This document shows, in pieces, positions 55,651 to 64,000 of a DNA stretch of 64,000 bases. Source of the stretch: Spirometra erinaceieuropaei (lineage: Eukaryota > Platyhelminthes > Cestoda > Diphyllobothriidea > Diphyllobothriidae); assembly GCA_902702965.1 (NCBI GenBank), contig CACRXP010000398.1:227070-291069 (forward strand), read 5' to 3'. A model generated the notes under the pieces. The model was given only the letters and a program-made list of their open reading frames with translations. It made no database searches and was not told the DNA's origin. The number at the start of each line of letters is the position of its first letter. The first letter of the stretch is position 1. A program made the position numbers and the translations under genes.

Positions 55651-55825
55651 CAACGGGCTCCTGGGTCAATGAGAGGACGCTGGACTACTCAGTGCATGCC
55701 TGCCAAAGGGGGCCGGGTCCGAATCGTAGGTCATGCAAATCTGGGTTTGGGTGTGGCTAGCTGACGATGTCTAATATGTTCGAAATGCTCGTCACAGCCC
55801 CCCTTATTTTTACCGATTCTTCCGT
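55651..55825 (+). repeat. tRNA-derived SINE, third tandem unit, truncated
   Basis: GGGCTCCTGGGTCAATGAGA and the B-box remnant GGGTCCGAATCGTAGG (about 55704-55720) are followed by TTTGGGTGTGGCTAGCTGAC. It breaks off near 55825. Confidence 0.65.
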
Positions 55826-56329
55826 AAAATTGGAAAGCAGAGGCAAACTACGTGAATGACAACTACTGTCATCTGAATGAAGCTGGTTCCAGGGAAAACT
55901 TATTGTCACAGAACAGTTGATGGCCCCAGCCAGAGAATTCAAACGTCTGGCGATCACCAGCATACAGTGATTGCGCGTTTCAAACCCTGACTCATTCACG
56001 GCATCTAATGGGACAGGTCATTGTGGAAGAGTGCCGCAAGTTCGATACGCGAGCCCATCATCTAGCAAGCCCTGCACACAATCCTAATCCAGAACCAGAA
56101 ACTGTGGGTCAAGACATAGCCGAGGAAAGTGCTAGCAGAGCTTAGAGAACGCTCAACTGACCCGACTGGCGTGCGGTTTTTGAATTCAACTCCCTCGATT
56201 GGCGATTCCCGTCGTTCTATAGTTAAATGTGCCCTTGAGGTCAGTGACGGCATTCCAGACCGTTTGCACACTGAAGGCCAGAACGACGGTAAGCGGCGGT
56301 CTCTAGGTCCGGGCCAGTGACCTCAACGC

Positions 56330-57270
56330 GTCAGTGATCACCCAATTGGTCTTATAAGCCCCATTCCGGGATGGGGCTCGCATCCTTAATCAGTAAAAGA
56401 TGTTTCCACGAGCAGCAAACATAATAAATTGCCGATACAAGGGAAGATGCGAGTTCCAGGAACTAGTTAATAATAAGTAGAAGCGCTCGCTGGAACAAGG
56501 ACTTTATTCGCCTAACGTTGCGGATTCTCACTTGAACCCATCATCAGAGAGTGCGACAGAAACGGGTGATTCGTGCACAGGAAGTTGCAGTATTTATAGG
56601 ATGCAGTCGCTATGCTACCGCATGCCCATGATAATTAACCACTCTCCCCTTCATCAAGAATTGTTGCCAGCTTGTGCGCTACTTCCTCGATAACCTTAAT
56701 CAGTAAAAGATGTCACTTGTAGCAAACATAATAAGAAGCTGCCGATACAGGCGAAGATGCGAGTGCAAGAAACTAGTTAATAAGACGTAGAAGCGATCGT
56801 TAGGCGGAGTAATTGGCCACGCGGGAAGCGCACAGGTGAACACTGTTCCCAACGCCAGGATCGGTGAGTCAGATGGTCGAGCAATCATCACACCAGCATC
56901 TAAAACCCGTAATGAAATTTCAGCAATTAACGACACGAATGTCGGCCATCAAACAGTCATCACACCAAGTGCAACGACCCCTGATGAAGGGGGGAGGGAG
57001 CCGTGAATATTCATAGGTTTGCGGTAGCATGACGACTGCATTCTCTAAATACTGCAGTCCCCAGTGCATGAACCACCCGTATCTGCTATTGTCTCTGATC
57101 ATGGGTCTGAGCAGGAATCCGAAACGTCGGGCGAATAAAGCTCTTATCTCAGCGATCATGTCTCCTTCTTCGCGTCAGTAATCACACAATTCGTCTTGGC
57201 AGACCCAATCCGGAATAGGGCTCGCATCCTTATTCAGTAAAAGATGCTGTCACAAGCAGCAAACATAAAA
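56330..57270. repeat. Composite: inverted Penelope-like ends framed by ~100 bp direct repeats
   Basis: Direct repeats with TCAGTAAAAGATG and GCAGCAAACATA lie at about 56332-56495, 56697-56805 and 57177-57270. Between the first pair is a PLE 3' end on minus (56496-56690). Between the second pair is a PLE 3' part on plus (56806-57174), whose plus sense equals the minus strand of 17357-17760. Confidence 0.75.
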
Positions 57271-57289
57271 ACATGTAGGTAGTATGTTA

Positions 57290-57480
57290 GTACCGACAAG
57301 GACAAGGGCGACTGGAATGGCCATTTCTGGCTTATTAGCCGTCGTCAGCCAGTCATACCCAACCGCAAAGTGTGGAACACCCGAGGCTCGGACTCGCGAC
57401 CTGTTAGTTAGAAGGCCACGCCTCTAACCACTGGGCCACGAGCCCGTTTCCCTGTCGGTTTCCGACCGGGAATATACAAT
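57290..57480 (-). repeat. tRNA-derived SINE copy with clear A and B boxes
   Basis: In minus sense, GGCCCAGTGGTTAG (57437-57424, A box) and GCGAGTCCGAGCCTCGG (57397-57381, B box) precede the body TTGGGTATGACTGGCTGACG. It is the best preserved head of this family in the window. Confidence 0.8.
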
Positions 57481-57582
57481 GGTGGGGGGGCTCACCGATC
57501 GTTCTTACGGAACTCACTCGTTCCGTTGTGCCTTACGGGCTATCTCTCGAGCCCAATCAGCAGCCGCACAGCGGCGCATGAT

Positions 57583-57692
57583 ATAGGCAGTATGTTTTTA
57601 CCGACAAAGACATGGGAGAATGGAATGGCCATTTCTGGCTTACTAGTCGTCGTTAGCCAGTCATACCCAAGCCCGAAGTGTGGGATGAGTTT
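57583..57692 (-). repeat. tRNA-derived SINE body, head missing
   Basis: The minus-sense body GGTATGACTGGCTAACGACG continues to AAACATACTGCC. The head is replaced at about 57692 by DNA that is an inverted copy of 57480-57520 (TTCCGTAAGAACGATCGG). Confidence 0.7.
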
Positions 57693-58017
57693 GTTCCGTA
57701 AGAACGATCGGCGAGCGACCCCTACCATTATAAATATATGTATCGAAACCGGTGAAACACCCAACGAAATATATGACACGCTTTTGACAGAAAGAGACGA
57801 CATAGATGAGGTTGCAGAACTGGTTAGTAGGGAGCATAATCCCATGTTTGATATTTTATTGCTAATCCTTCCAGTCACATCTAAAACTTCCCATCGAAAA
57901 AAAGACCACTTACGCAGCATGTGTTCTTTCCAGTGGGTTTTCTGCACTTATGCTAATGTAATGGGACTTCCTACAATTAAGGGGAGCATTCCGATCAAAA
58001 AAGTTTACGTATTTTGA
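57693..58017 (+). CDS. Unrecognised open frame following a SINE
   Basis: The frame open from 57526 starts inside the SINE. Only the part after about 57710 (NDRRATPTIINICIETGE, then IDEVAELVSREHNPMF, ending at TGA 58015-58017) looks protein-like: mixed composition, acidic helix and a hydrophobic run. It matches no family I know. It could be an exon of an unknown gene or a chance frame of 100 residues. Confidence 0.2.
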
Positions 58018-58064
58018 GGCACTTCTTACATCTTCACCTCTCTTCGGAGTTTCCCAGCTAGGTG

Positions 58065-58560
58065 TTGCATACGATAGTTCGACCGATGTTGTCGACGATT
58101 CCTCCCGTGTGCTCCACGGCAGGGTGGGTGCAGAGACGGTAACTTGCGCCTGCATTAGTTTAAAGTGGCAGGGGACTTGCACAGCGCCTATCGCACTCTC
58201 CCCTCCCCATCTGGTCCGGTGTCAAGAAAGAATCAAGAAGACCGGGGACGGTAGAGGACCCAGGTGGCTGGCACGGCGAGAACCCGCATTCAGGTGTGCC
58301 AGCACACTCCCCGGTTCAAAATGGATACTGACTAGGATTTGATACTGTTAGACAAAATATGGGCGATGCCAAGGACCCCATTGGGGGCGGTGTGCGCTTG
58401 CAACTGGGTCTGCCACTGTACCCCGAATGCTGCCACTTGTTATGGGTGAGCATTGCCGATAATGCCTGCCGAACTCCGATCTGGCCCCGTGTTTTTACGG
58501 CACATCTACCACGCGGCCAGTATTAGGTGCAATACGTGTTGCGTACTGTTTCTAAATCAT
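58065..58560 (+). repeat. Dispersed repeat R2, longest copy
   Basis: All R2 blocks are present in order, from GATAGTTCGACCGATG to CACATCTACCACGCGGCC. No conserved open frame. Confidence 0.8.
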
Positions 58561-58734
58561 TTGCTTTCGCGTTGGCATAACGTGACCTTCACGTGCTCTC
58601 ATGATATTTATGCGGATCTGGATCACATTGCACAATTTGCGAGTGACGCTAATGCGCCTGAGAACAGTAGGACGCACGACACATGACACCGCCGTCTCAA
58701 AAATCCTTAAAAGTACAAAGCATCAACGCAGTTC

Positions 58735-58875
58735 GACCGTCGCAGTTGACGGCATTCACTACTGGCCCACCAAGGTAGTGACTTTTGCGAGAACTTCTTT
58801 TCGGTGAAGTGGACACGCGCAGCATCTACCGCACTCTCTCATTCCCTCCACACATGCACCCGCCCCGCTCCGATT
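58735..58875 (+). repeat. Dispersed repeat R2, fragment
   Basis: CAGTTCGACCGTCGCAG and CAGCATCTACCGCACTCTCT are present. It ends near GAGAAGACCGG. Confidence 0.65.
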
Positions 58876-59459
58876 TCAGGGCAAAGGCGAGAAGACCGGA
58901 GATTGGCTCGGGCAAAATGATTGGCAAAACTGGCAGTCCGTCTACGCGTGCCTTACACGACCTGCTGCCTACTACACATCCACCGGCATACATTAGGGGG
59001 GTCAGGCTAAGGAGGGGCCATTGAAACCTGGCACTAATTTCTGAGAAGAACCGATACATCCCGTTAGTTGGCAACCTTTTAATCTTCGACCCTTAGCGCG
59101 CCGTGATAGACTTAAGCGCACTGTGCATAGTATATGTTATCAAAGGATATGACCCGTTTTGTTAACTACGGAATTAACTGACTTATTAGTATTCGACTTT
59201 CATGCCACAAAATCTGAATTCAAACTGGATAATTGCGTGTTTAAGTCCAGTCATTTGTTTCGAAGACATAATCGGAAAACAGTCCAAAAGGTAATGATGG
59301 GTTTGTGTTAGCTTTAACTCCAAGAATGCAATAAAAACGATGGTGAAGGGCATCTAACGATCGACATACTCGTTCCTGATCGTAAAAGACAAAACGGCGG
59401 TCCCGCAGCACAATAGCGGATCGTTGGACTGCGGTAAGAATCTCAACTTGTCTAAACCT

Positions 59460-59525
59460 GAGAGTGGAAATGGCTGGCCAGAATTGGACGTTCCAGTCTC
59501 CCTTGTTTTTGTCGATATTCCCTGA
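59460..59525 (+). repeat. SINE body fragment
   Basis: GAAATGGCTGGCCAG and CCAGTCTCCCTTGTTTTTGT match the 3' part of the SINE family. Confidence 0.55.
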
Positions 59526-59564
59526 TGAGGTTTTTTTTGTATGCAACAGTTACTTGGAGTCCTT

Positions 59565-59875
59565 CTCCCTACCGTTACCGACGCAAGTGGCTGGCGCGGC
59601 GAAAATTGCGCCTTGGCGTACCACCACACCTCTTGGTCCAGAATGTACACCGATCAGGATTTTATACATGAACGAAAAGGGACCTGCGGGGATCACGACT
59701 TGTGAGGCGGGAGCCTGCAATCGGGCGTGCCACCATATCCCCCAGTGCTGGCATTTTATGGGCACGCATACCCAATAAAGCCTGTCGGACTCCGATTTAG
59801 CAACTGTATTGGTCCAGGGCCTCTACTGCGCGGTCCGTTTTAAGGGCCAATACCTGCAATATACAACGCGGATAG
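59565..59875 (+). repeat. Dispersed repeat R2, second half
   Basis: GTGGCTGGCGCGGCGAAAA, TGGTCCAG...GATCAGGATTT, then TTTTATGGGCACGCATACCC and GGTCCAGGGCCTCTACTGCG are in R2 order. Confidence 0.7.
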
Positions 59876-60559
59876 GTAGTGACCCAACACCGCTGAGCCT
59901 CTCACGACTACTCGTACGTGCGCACCAGTTGCAGCCGGCTTCTCGGCCAATGCCCGCTGTCGAAGCTGGCCAAGCATCTTCGATGCTGATTCAGACATGG
60001 CCTCGGTAGAGGTGCAGGACGACTGTCCCACTGCCTCACAGTCGCGGACGCCCCTCTCGCGACGTCGGACGTGCCCTCGTCCGACTGCCCACTACCACCA
60101 ACCTCTTCTGTTCTGCGTAGAATACAAGATTCTCCCAATTGGCCTCCTACTTGTTCTATTCCTATTCGGAACTGTGCCTCATGGTCGTATTGGTCTCTTA
60201 AAGTCCAAAGCAGCCACGATAGATATCACCACCCGTACTTTTTGTGTCATGGATTCGGCTGGAAACCGAAAGCCTCAGGTTCGCAAGGTCACCCCTAGCA
60301 CATCAGTGCATTTCATCGGCAAAGGAGGTACATGCATCATGACAGCCCTGATTCCGCTCTCCACATTTTCAGCGCGGTTACTCCGACGCTGAACTACATT
60401 TTTTTTAAATTTATGGTAATGATTCGAGACCTAACGGGAGGTTCCAATGAGTTTACTCTTTGTTTGATCCTGGCTGTTAATGTGTATCTCGAGGTGCCAT
60501 GAATGAATTAGTTGACATTTCGACTTACCATGTCAGTTGTCTGCTCGTTTCGGTTTCAG

Positions 60560-60704
60560 CAAAGCCTGCCGAGACTTTAACACTCAGTGGTATGAACTAA
60601 CAAACAGATCACAAATAAGGTCATCAATTTCAGATCTTCTCGCTGAACGAGTTCTGCAACAGTCAGATGAGGATACCGCTCCGATAGTTAGCCCGCAAGT
60701 TTGA
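60560..60704 (+). CDS. Possible terminal exon of an unknown gene
   Basis: The acceptor TTCGGTTTCAG precedes a 47-codon frame reading KACRDFNTQWYELTNRSQ and then ISDLLAERVLQQSDED, ending TGA (60702-60704). Composition and helix pattern look like a real C-terminus. No family is recognised and no upstream partner exon was found. Confidence 0.3.
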
Positions 60705-61249
60705 CCTCGTTCGCTATAGTTTCATCGGATGCTAAACAGTTTCTTGTCAGTAAAGTGCGCTCACGAAGTGGCCTGTGTGATTGTTTCCCAGTTCTGGGTG
60801 GGCGAACCTTTGTACAATGTGCTTCAGTGCCGATATAAAAAGCGAGCACACTGACGCTCACACACGGAACCATGACTTAGTACGCTTCCACGCAGACTTC
60901 GACTTTTGCGACGTCGAAGAACTGTTCATTAGCGAACCAGGCTACCCTTATCACCCATTCAATTCGAAATGTGTTTCGTAGGAAACTGTACCACACATTC
61001 TTAAAAGGTACCACGACTCCGGTCGACGAGCAGAGACACGCTCCAGATATGTTCCAATCCGCCTAGAGCAAAATGGACGCCTGAAGTCGTGCCACAATGA
61101 ATAAACATTGTTGACACCCGCACTGCACGCAGACCAGCGTCCCTCCCGCCCCCAATGCCAGCAGCATTGTATGAAGTTAATAGCCTTAATCCAGGAGACT
61201 GGATGAAGGACGAGACTGTTTACCCTATCTCATGCCTGGGATTTTCTCG

Positions 61250-61625
61250 CCTACACGTCGGTCAAGCAGGCTGACACATTGGAGTTATTGCTAGCAAACT
61301 TTAAAAGGCTCTCCGGCGGTACAAAGCCCCTCTGGCTCGCTTTGGTTGCGGTGTCACCTAGGTTGCCAGAACGCCTCATATCAATGACAGGTGAGGATTT
61401 CTCTGAACATAGCACTGCGATCTGGAAGGAATTATTCGTCATGCTCGGGATGTTGTTGCCTACATGTCGGTCCAGCAGACTGAAATGTTCGAGCTCGCTC
61501 TGATTGCAGTGCCACAAAGGTTGCCGGAACGGCCCATATCAGTGACACGTGGAAATTTCTCCAAATATGACACTTCGATCTGCGGCGCATTATTCGCCAT
61601 TTCCAAGTCTAAGCACGTTACAAAA
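61250..61625 (+). repeat. Imperfect tandem repeat with conserved frame
   Basis: Two units begin GCCTACACGTCGGTCAAGCA (about 61249) and GCCTACATGTCGGTCCAGCA (about 61450). Their translations resemble each other (RLPERLISMTGEDFSEHST against RLPERPISVTRGNFSKYDT). The first unit has an extra ~45 bases. The protein is not recognised; a retroelement gag fragment is one possibility. Confidence 0.45.
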
Positions 61626-61739
61626 GCTTAGAAAGGTACCCCGCCTGTCATGCCTAGCTTTAAATTAGGGGTTTCTGAAATTAAACTACCAGAGAAATAG
61701 AGTGGGCCTTTTGAACAGGAATTTGCATTCGCCCGACCT

Positions 61740-62480
61740 TTCAGACTTGTCCTAGAACGCATCATCAGATACAGCAACAGATAAGGATAACAGACGCAAT
61801 GGCACAGCGGTACGCGCTGGATGGAGTTCCCGCGCTACCATATACCTACTTAAATGGGAAACAGCAATACTTTCTTAATTGTACAGATCGGAACTACTAT
61901 AGTCTGCCACTTCATCATCCGTTTTGATGAAAATTCGGCTCACCCCTATTGTCACGGTATGCAGTGTTCACCTGAGTGACTGACCATCCTGAGTCTGAGC
62001 TCTCGATTGGGAGCAGAGAAATGAATGCCTTTATTGGTGGATTGCGGACAGGATACTCATCACGCGAGCGTCATCTCTCGCAAGTACTTCTGCCCATCGA
62101 GTGAATGCTGACCTGTGAGTTTGCGCCAGTCTCCTCCACAGCCAGTGGGTGTTCGGTCATTCGCGTGCGGAGTAATCTTCCTGTTTCTCTGATGCGATTT
62201 TCTCACCCGCACCCGCGTCCAATCCGGTAAAGAACTCAACACTCGCGTCGTATATTTCGTTTTCCATGACACTACGGTCAGTAGGCCACCTGTTCAACAG
62301 GCGAAGACGTCGGGAAGGCCAACTGGTAGTTCTCTTCGTCCGTCATGATAGATTATATGCCTGGATAGACAGGCGTCGAGATATTCCCTAGTGGCCACCA
62401 CCCGACCGGCGGCGAGGGAATACTCCCGATGACTGTCTCGACGGTGGGCGGGAAACGTAAGACGAATAAAATTCTTACTC
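61740..62480 (-). pseudogene. Penelope-like element, decayed GIY-YIG region and 3' end
   Basis: In minus sense, RETGRLLRTRMTEHPLAV (about 62200-62140) and, in another frame, VLARDDARVM match the helix and ILARGDNRV block of the nuclease at 17593-18081. The terminus CTGATGATGCG lies near 61763-61773. Several frameshifts are present. Confidence 0.7.
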
Positions 62481-64000
62481 CAGAAACCCATTATTCTTCC
62501 TGGAATTCACCTTCATGTGTTCATAGACAAAGCTGTCTCTTTTTTTCACTGAAGAATTACCCATACTTTCATTTCGCTTGCCATAACATCCCATCAAGCT
62601 GTATGACAGTATTCCATTCGGTTGGAGTGCCTGTTATGCTGTATTAGGATTTCTAGTCCCCTTATTTCGAGAGGTGCAGAAAACCCCCGGCAGGAGGTGG
62701 GGCCTGTTAGCTAGTCATGTTGCGGTCCAACCGATGAGTCTACGAGCGGCAGCTAAGAGGAACGGTTCTCAGCAAAATCCTGTTGTGAAATAGGCAGGCT
62801 GGCTCTTGGGTCTGAGGAATGAACGACCGCAGGACATGCAACTGGGTTGCCTCCAGGCGTGACTAGGCACCGAGCCGGCAAATTGACTGCCGGCATGAAG
62901 GTCACACGCCGTGGCGGTATTGAGGCATACCAAGTACTGTTCGCCATCCAGTAAGACCTTATTCAGCGCAGTCTTGGTACCATGGACTGCCATGCCGGCG
63001 GTGTGGACGAAGACTTCCGCTCTTACTTGCGAAAACCACAGGAAACCATCCTGCTACCGAGCCGTTCCCTGCAACCACTATACGGGGAGCCATCAATTTG
63101 CCGAGTTTTCTGAAGTCCGGAGACCTATCTTCTGTGCGATCTGTCTGGACTTGCCGAGGGCCAATGACGTCCGGAGGGGAAACCTTCTATTCCCCCGTAA
63201 GATACTTACCCGCAGAGTGACGAAAAATTAGGTTGTCGAAGGATACATTAATATTCCTTCCGATTTTAGGATCAGGTTTTCATACTGAGAAATTTGTACT
63301 CACTTTGTAGGGCAGGCAATCACTGCTGTTGTTTAGTAGACACACATTGACGTATGAACAGGCACGAAGGGCTTTCAAATATGGATTCACCGCCGTCTGG
63401 TAGACATATAGAACCAGTAGGACCTAGACCACAGGGTTGCATGGAGACGAGCCTTTTTGAATTCAGGTCCTCCAGAAAGCAATTTCTCCTAAAAGTCACT
63501 CTACTTAACCACTGTCCGGTAACCCATGGACTTGCCGAACGTCAGAGGGGTAAAGGAAGAAATTTCCTCCGCCAAAAGCAGTAATCCCAACTCCCCTCAC
63601 CAGCCCAGCCTGCTAACTCTACTGCCCTTTCCCCTCTTCCATTCAGCAGATGACGATTTGTTACCAGTCCATAAATTCAACAATAAAATATGCCTTTTGC
63701 AGAAGCCTTATACATCCTTAAACGGACTTCTATTAAACTTTGTTTTCTTCCATTTTTGTGCCTACTTTCTGATGCCCCCGACGCATCGGAGATTGGGCTA
63801 ATCCGGGCAGAACAGGGGGATGAAGCAGGCAGCTTTCAATGACGTCATAAATTCCGTGACCTCTTGTTCAGCTGTGAACGGCTCGACAACATCCCCCACC
63901 TACGGGGCAATCAAACGGCTTTGGTGTAAACGATGTGTGAGTTGTGATTGCAACGAAAACTCGTCAACCGTGATTGAAACGACACGACATGGAACGATAG
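62481..64000. other. No gene recognised
   Basis: Short open frames on both strands, none with motifs. No copy of the repeat families described above was recognised. Confidence 0.45.

Noticed and set aside
1..64000. CRISPR arrays, operons, Shine-Dalgarno sites or bacterial terminators
   Set aside because: The content is eukaryotic with spliceosomal introns. Repeats present are transposons, microsatellites and duplications without regular spacer structure.

Overview
This is a eukaryotic, repeat-dominated window. A parasitic flatworm fits best, and a tapeworm is my first guess. The basis is a set of 32-39 bp introns at the 5' end of one gene, an intron-size gradient, and a mix of non-LTR retrotransposons, Penelope-like elements, a Merlin-type DNA transposon and hammerhead-ribozyme repeats. 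The species call is inference. I see no bacterial genes, operons, rRNA or intact tRNA genes. Three runs of N (11737-11830, 24162-24243, 38938-39251) are assembly gaps.

Two host genes can be supported. NFS1, the mitochondrial cysteine desulfurase, lies on the + strand with eight recognisable exons from about 31424 to 39868. Its reading frame is intact through every splice, with the PLP lysine, the mobile cysteine loop and the conserved C-terminus all present. The exon holding the start codon and mitochondrial leader was not found. The last three exons of a CFAP47-like axonemal protein lie on the - strand (53864 to 47674), with matching splice phases and a stop codon. A further possible terminal exon at 60560-60704 (+) is of unknown family.

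Layout: 1-4450 is a decayed two-ORF LINE (-). 4742-9097 is a second LINE (+) split by a 1107 bp inverted-repeat element. 9100-13795 is mostly unassigned DNA with palindromic TA-flanked foldback elements. 13796-14720 is a Merlin transposase relic. 17357-20990 is a truncated Penelope-like element followed by foldback elements, one of which carries a nested LINE. 22428-26142 holds two LINE copies of a third family in tandem. 26880-30300 is a degenerate ACT-triplet region hosting another foldback element. 31424-39868 is NFS1, whose large 3' introns are filled with repeats. 42050-47400 contains foldback halves, SINE copies and ribozyme repeats. 47674-53864 is the CFAP47-like gene with a Penelope inverted duplication in an intron. 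54150-62480 holds a tandem tRNA-derived SINE cluster, Penelope termini and another dispersed family. 62481-64000 shows nothing I can assign.

The most notable system is a dispersed repeat (called R3 here) that carries a type I hammerhead ribozyme. Two copies (38047-38121 + and 52916-52990 -) keep every core nucleotide, and three others show stepwise decay. Both intact copies sit in introns of host genes. Other good observations are conserved 3'-terminal hairpins in all three LINE families, ~0.98 kb foldback elements with TA target sites, and the tiny-to-large intron gradient of NFS1.
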